Source: JASJAR01 sp039198225
Lineage (GTDB): Bacteria; Pseudomonadota; Alphaproteobacteria; Rhodobacterales; Rhodobacteraceae
Length of the DNA: 64,000 bases
Reading direction: 5' to 3'
NCBI GenBank assembly: GCA_039198225.1
Contig: JBCCTQ010000015.1
Location: 1-64,000 of the forward strand
In this document: in pieces, positions 60,881-64,000 of the stretch
How the letters are laid out: each line of letters opens with the position of its first letter
How positions within the stretch are numbered: position 1 is the first letter of the stretch
Translations under genes and position numbers: made by a program
Notes under the pieces: model-generated
Told to the model about the DNA's origin: nothing
Seen by the model: only the letters and a program-made list of their open reading frames with translations
The model's database searches: none

Positions 60881-61480
60881 ATGGATTTTGCGCGATTTTT
60901 CCCTCTCCTGGGGGTGATGGGCATGGCTTTGGCGGGCTGTGCCAATGTGGATGCGGGGTTTCGCGAATTGCCCCAGGGGCGAATGGCGACGGAGCCCCAA
61001 AATTACAAATTGGCCGAGTTTAACAGCCTGGCGCCCGAAACGCTGACGATCTCGGATGCCAATCTCTACTATCCCGTAGCGGATGTGGTTTGGCGGGGCG
61101 ATCCGTTCGGAGATCGCCTGTCCCAAGTCGAAGCGATTTTTGACGCCGCCGCAGAAGAAGCGGAAGGCAGTCTTGACGGTGCCCGCCCGGTCCGAGCGAC
61201 CGCCCAGGTAACACGGTTCCATTCGGTGACCGAAAAGGCCCGGGTTTCCGTGGGCGGTGTCCATTCGATCCGGTTTTATCTGACGGTCTATGACCGAAAA
61301 ACGAATGAGCTCTTGGAAGGTCCGCGGCTCGTGATTGCCGATCTCCCGGCATTGGGCGGGGAAAACGCTCTGGCCTCCGACCGGGAGGGCGACACGATGA
61401 AGACGCGGATCACCGAACATCTCAAACTGGTGCTGGTCGATGAATTGACCGGCACGACCCGGGCGGCGCGACCGCGCTAG
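60881..61480 (+). CDS. DUF6778-like lipoprotein
   Basis: A 199-residue lipoprotein: FFPLLGVMGMALAGC gives a lipobox with Cys18. The body has a TISDANLYYPVADVVWRGDPFGDR segment and a VRATAQVTRFHSVTEKARVSVGG strand pair typical of this Rhodobacteraceae family. The ATG at 60881 is preferred over a start 32 codons upstream that would lie in the terminator-adjacent sequence. Function unknown. Confidence 0.8.
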   Translation: MDFARFFPLLGVMGMALAGCANVDAGFRELPQGRMATEPQNYKLAEFNSLAPETLTISDANLYYPVADVVWRGDPFGDRLSQVEAIFDAAAEEAEGSLDGARPVRATAQVTRFHSVTEKARVSVGGVHSIRFYLTVYDRKTNELLEGPRLVIADLPALGGENALASDREGDTMKTRITEHLKLVLVDELTGTTRAARPR

Positions 61481-61506
61481 GGGCGCGCGGGCACCGGGGG
61501 CCTGCC

Positions 61507-62697
61507 ATGGACACGTCGCGACCAGTGGTGCGGCTTCGGCCGAAAGGCGATGCCCGTCGCCTAAGGCGTGGATATCCGTGGATTTGGGCCGATGAACTTG
61601 TCCTTGACCGGCGGACCCGCCGGATCAGCCCAGGTCAATTGGCTGTGCTGGAAGATCACGACCGAGCCCCCCTCGGCGTGATCGGTCTCAATACAAACTC
61701 GAAAATCGCCGGCCGGATGCTCGATACCGATCCTGGGGCCTCCATTGACACCGCTTGGATCGAAGCCCGGCTCGCCCGGGCTGCGACCCTCCGCAACAAA
61801 CTCTACCCCGCGCCCTATTGGCGCTGGATCCATGCCGAAGCGGATGGGCTCCCCGGTGTCATTATCGACCGGTTCGGTTCAGTGGCGGTGTGCCAGCCCA
61901 ATGCGGCCTGGGCGGATGTTTTGAAAGACGCTTTTGGGGATGCTCTTGTGGCCCAGGGTGTGGAGACGGTGGTGATGAATATGGCGGGCCGTGCCAGGGG
62001 TCTCGAAGGGCTTTCCGGCGGGGTTGAGACGGTCCGGGGCAGCCTCGAAGGGCCCCTCCCCGTCCCTCTCAACGGCGCGATCTACATGGCTGATCTCGCC
62101 CAAGGCCAAAAAACCGGTCTGTTCTACGACCAGCGCGAAAACCAAGCTTTCACGGCGGGACTTGCCCAGGGCGGGAGCGTTCTGGACGTCTTTTCCCATG
62201 TGGGTGGGTTTGCACTGGCGGCTCTCGCGGCGGGAGCAACCACCACGCTCTTGGTCGATGCGTCCGAACCCGCTTTGGCTCTCGCCCGTGAAGGCGCGGA
62301 GCGGATGGGCATGGCCGACAAGATCGAAACCCTATCCGGGGACGGGTTTGAGACCATGGCGGCGCTCGCGACCGAGGGGCGCCAATTCGACACAGTGATT
62401 TCGGATCCCCCGGCCTTCGCCCCGGCAAAGCCCGCACTTGCCGCCGGGCTCCGGGCCTATGAGAAAGCCGCGCGCCTCGCTGCTACCCTCGTCGCCCCCG
62501 GCGGCACGCTGGTCCTTTGCTCTTGCTCCCATGCGGCCGATCTCGCGAAGTTTCGCCAGGCCTCGATCGCAGGGATCGGCAAGGCGGGGCGCCGGGCGCG
62601 CCTCCTTCGCACCGGATTTGCCGGGCCGGATCATCCGGAACTCCCCAGCCTCGCGGAAAGCGGATATTTGAAAGCTTTGACCTTCTCCCTCGACTGA
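61507..62697 (+). CDS. RlmI-type class I SAM-dependent rRNA methyltransferase
   Basis: A 396-residue protein with an N-terminal PUA-like domain (VVRLRPKGDARRLRRGYPWIWADELVLD) and a SAM-dependent methyltransferase domain: GLFYDQRENQAF, VLDVFSHVGGFALAALAAGA and SDPPAFAPAKPAL, ending in the catalytic Cys region LVLCSCSHA. This is the organisation of RlmI, which makes m5C1962 in 23S rRNA. Its stop overlaps the PIN gene start. Confidence 0.88.
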   Translation: MDTSRPVVRLRPKGDARRLRRGYPWIWADELVLDRRTRRISPGQLAVLEDHDRAPLGVIGLNTNSKIAGRMLDTDPGASIDTAWIEARLARAATLRNKLYPAPYWRWIHAEADGLPGVIIDRFGSVAVCQPNAAWADVLKDAFGDALVAQGVETVVMNMAGRARGLEGLSGGVETVRGSLEGPLPVPLNGAIYMADLAQGQKTGLFYDQRENQAFTAGLAQGGSVLDVFSHVGGFALAALAAGATTTLLVDASEPALALAREGAERMGMADKIETLSGDGFETMAALATEGRQFDTVISDPPAFAPAKPALAAGLRAYEKAARLAATLVAPGGTLVLCSCSHAADLAKFRQASIAGIGKAGRRARLLRTGFAGPDHPELPSLAESGYLKALTFSLD

Positions 62698-63254
62698 TGC
62701 GGGTTCTGATTGACGCAAATGTCCTATACGCCACGCTCCTCCGTCGGATCGTTTTGGGCGTCGCAGGTGCCGCGGACGGCCAATTCACCCCTCTTTGGAG
62801 CGCGCGGATCCTCGAAGAATGGGCTCGGGCGGCGGCGCGGGAGGGGCCCGAGGCCGAAACCATCGCCCGAGGCGAGATCGCCCTCCTTGGTGCCGCTTGG
62901 CCCCACGCATTGACCGAGTGGGACGTGGAACATGTGGAAGGTCTCTCCCTCCCAGACCCCGATGACCGCCATGTCCTTTCGGCCGCGATCGAAGGCGCGG
63001 CGGATGTGATCCTCACGCTCAATTTGAAGGACTTTCCAAACCGCACCCTCGCGCGCCTTGGGCTCCGCGCCGCGGCCCCTGACCCGTTCCTTTTGGAGCT
63101 CTGGACCGAGGCGGAAGGTGCGATAGCGGCTGCGGTCGGGGCCGCTTTGGACGAGATCGAAGCGGCCGGAGCTCCGAAGGGGCAAAGGCGAAAGCTCTTA
63201 AAACGCGCTCGCCTGCCGAGATTGGGCAAAGTGCTATATGGCGGGATTGGGTGA
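62697..63254 (+). CDS. PIN-domain protein
   Basis: A 185-residue PIN-fold nuclease-like protein. RVLIDANVLYATLLR (Asp6), LTEWDVEHVEGL and DPDDRHVLSAAIEGAADVILTLNLKDFP keep the acidic cluster of the active site. It starts within the last base of the methyltransferase gene. A longer open frame upstream lies inside that gene and is rejected. No antitoxin-like partner is adjacent, so a toxin role is not supported. Confidence 0.85.
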   Translation: MRVLIDANVLYATLLRRIVLGVAGAADGQFTPLWSARILEEWARAAAREGPEAETIARGEIALLGAAWPHALTEWDVEHVEGLSLPDPDDRHVLSAAIEGAADVILTLNLKDFPNRTLARLGLRAAAPDPFLLELWTEAEGAIAAAVGAALDEIEAAGAPKGQRRKLLKRARLPRLGKVLYGGIG

Positions 63255-63287
63255 TGCGTATTTTTGAAGAGATGAAGGGAAATGGCG

Positions 63288-63983
63288 CTAATCGGCGCCC
63301 GCAAGCTCCCATTTTCGCTCATTGGCCTCAATGGCCGCGATCCGCTCTTTGGTTTTGGGATGGCTCATGAGCCAGGCCGGAACCGCGCCGTGGTTTGACT
63401 GGGTCAGCGCTTCAAGCTTGGTGAAGAGCGACTTTTGGGGGCCCACGCCGATGCCTGATTTGACGAGGAGCGCGGTCGCGTAGGCATCCGCCTCGTATTC
63501 GTCGGCCCGCGACAAGCGAGCGGCGAGCAGTGTGGTGAGGAAATTGGCGATATAAACGCCGATGAAAGGAATGAACCGCGACAGCACCATGGCCAGGGCC
63601 GCGCGGATCGCGTTTTGACCGGAAAAGTCGATCATCCGGCGGCGGGCATGGCCCAAGGCCACATGGCCAAGCTCGTGGGCGATGACGGAGGCCAGTTCTT
63701 CGGCCGAGACTTCGCCCTGGCGGTATTTGTTGAAAAACCCGCGGGTGATGAAGATCCGACCATCCGGGGCGGCCAGCCCGTTGACGGGGTCAATCTCGTA
63801 AACATGGACCCGGATCCGCGGCAGTTCGAGGGCCGCCGCCATCCGGTCCGTCAGGGTCTTCAGCCTTTGATCGGCCAATTCGGTGGATTGAGCGTCGAGG
63901 GTCTTCTTCGTCCTCCAGACGGAGAAACGGTAAAAGACAAGCCCGTAAAGGATCGCCAGGAGAAAGGGCGTAAACTTCAGCAT
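63288..63983 (-). CDS. M48 family metalloprotease (HtpX/Ste24-like)
   Basis: A 231-residue membrane-anchored zinc protease. An N-terminal hydrophobic segment (TPFLLAILYGLVFYRF) is followed by the active site VIAHELGHVALGHARR (His103, Glu104, His107), a transmembrane helix and the third ligand region SRADEYEADAYAT; MSHPKTKERI closes the domain. It is complete, ending 17 bases inside the window. Confidence 0.9.
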   Translation of the reverse strand: MLKFTPFLLAILYGLVFYRFSVWRTKKTLDAQSTELADQRLKTLTDRMAAALELPRIRVHVYEIDPVNGLAAPDGRIFITRGFFNKYRQGEVSAEELASVIAHELGHVALGHARRRMIDFSGQNAIRAALAMVLSRFIPFIGVYIANFLTTLLAARLSRADEYEADAYATALLVKSGIGVGPQKSLFTKLEALTQSNHGAVPAWLMSHPKTKERIAAIEANERKWELAGAD

Positions 63984-64000
63984 GCCTAAGATATGGGGTC

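Noticed and set aside
62697..63254. PIN protein as a toxin of a toxin-antitoxin pair
   Set aside because: No short antitoxin-like gene precedes it; it overlaps a rRNA methyltransferase gene instead.
1..64000. CRISPR arrays, tRNA or rRNA genes, complete insertion sequences
   Set aside because: I looked for repeat-spacer periodicity, tRNA T-loop sequences and transposase signatures and saw none; a computational scan would be more reliable.

Overview
The window reads as a chromosomal segment of an alphaproteobacterium, most likely Rhodobacteraceae (Roseobacter-type). The case rests on gene content: a propionyl-CoA carboxylase locus with tiny lipoprotein genes between pccB and pccA, a single LolC/E-type permease next to LolD, Bpt, ParE, GlnE, a VPLPA-CTERM protein, and families common in that group (DUF1194, DUF2852, DUF4174, DUF6524- and DUF6778-like). 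This is family recognition by eye, not a database result.

Positions 1-28.5 kb are an accessory catabolic region built of regulated modules. (a) 131-1517: a sulfatase remnant and an exported dienelactone-hydrolase-like protein. (b) 2112-9213: a GntR regulator sits between two fumarylacetoacetate-hydrolase-fold genes; the second heads an overlapping operon with a NitT/TauT-type ABC importer and an Ldh2/malate-type dehydrogenase. A CCAAT-N6-ATTGG dyad occurs on both sides of the regulator gene. (c) 8536-14486: an FCD-type GntR regulator, a large FAD/Fe-S 2-hydroxyacid dehydrogenase, a serine/alanine-glyoxylate-type aminotransferase and a cyclase-family hydrolase; the divergent promoter region carries a perfect 18-bp palindrome. 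(d) 15039-25342: a peptide-type ABC importer, another GntR regulator, an M20 hydrolase, an aldehyde dehydrogenase, an SDR and a P1/NylC-like self-cleaving hydrolase, which together suggest import and dismantling of an amide-containing compound. (e) 26152-28512: a TetR regulator with its operators, an enoyl-reductase-like MDR protein and a glutathione S-transferase, probably for detoxification.

Positions 28.6-30.3 kb are visibly A/T-richer, with one glycosyltransferase-like gene and poorly coding sequence. This is a likely island boundary.

Positions 30.3-64 kb look like core genome: a DjlA-like J protein and an EEP-family phosphatase; the propionate module (mcm, pccA, pccB) with small lipoproteins and a GT-C membrane protein; murD and neighbours; lolCD; a VPLPA-CTERM protein; parE; bpt; RDD and DUF2852 genes; glnE; an RlmI-type methyltransferase, a PIN protein and an M48 protease.

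The observations most worth a second look are: a 20-codon Arg/Ile-repeat ORF, made of four 12-bp repeats, that overlaps the pccA stop (ATGA) and the next gene's start (TTGA); two tandem 43-residue paralogous lipoproteins, each with its own ribosome site and terminator hairpin; a 21-bp element duplicated in inverted orientation upstream of glnE; a frameshifted DUF4174 gene; and a MurD-linked ATPase whose Walker-A lysine is isoleucine. No tRNA, rRNA, CRISPR array or intact insertion sequence was seen.
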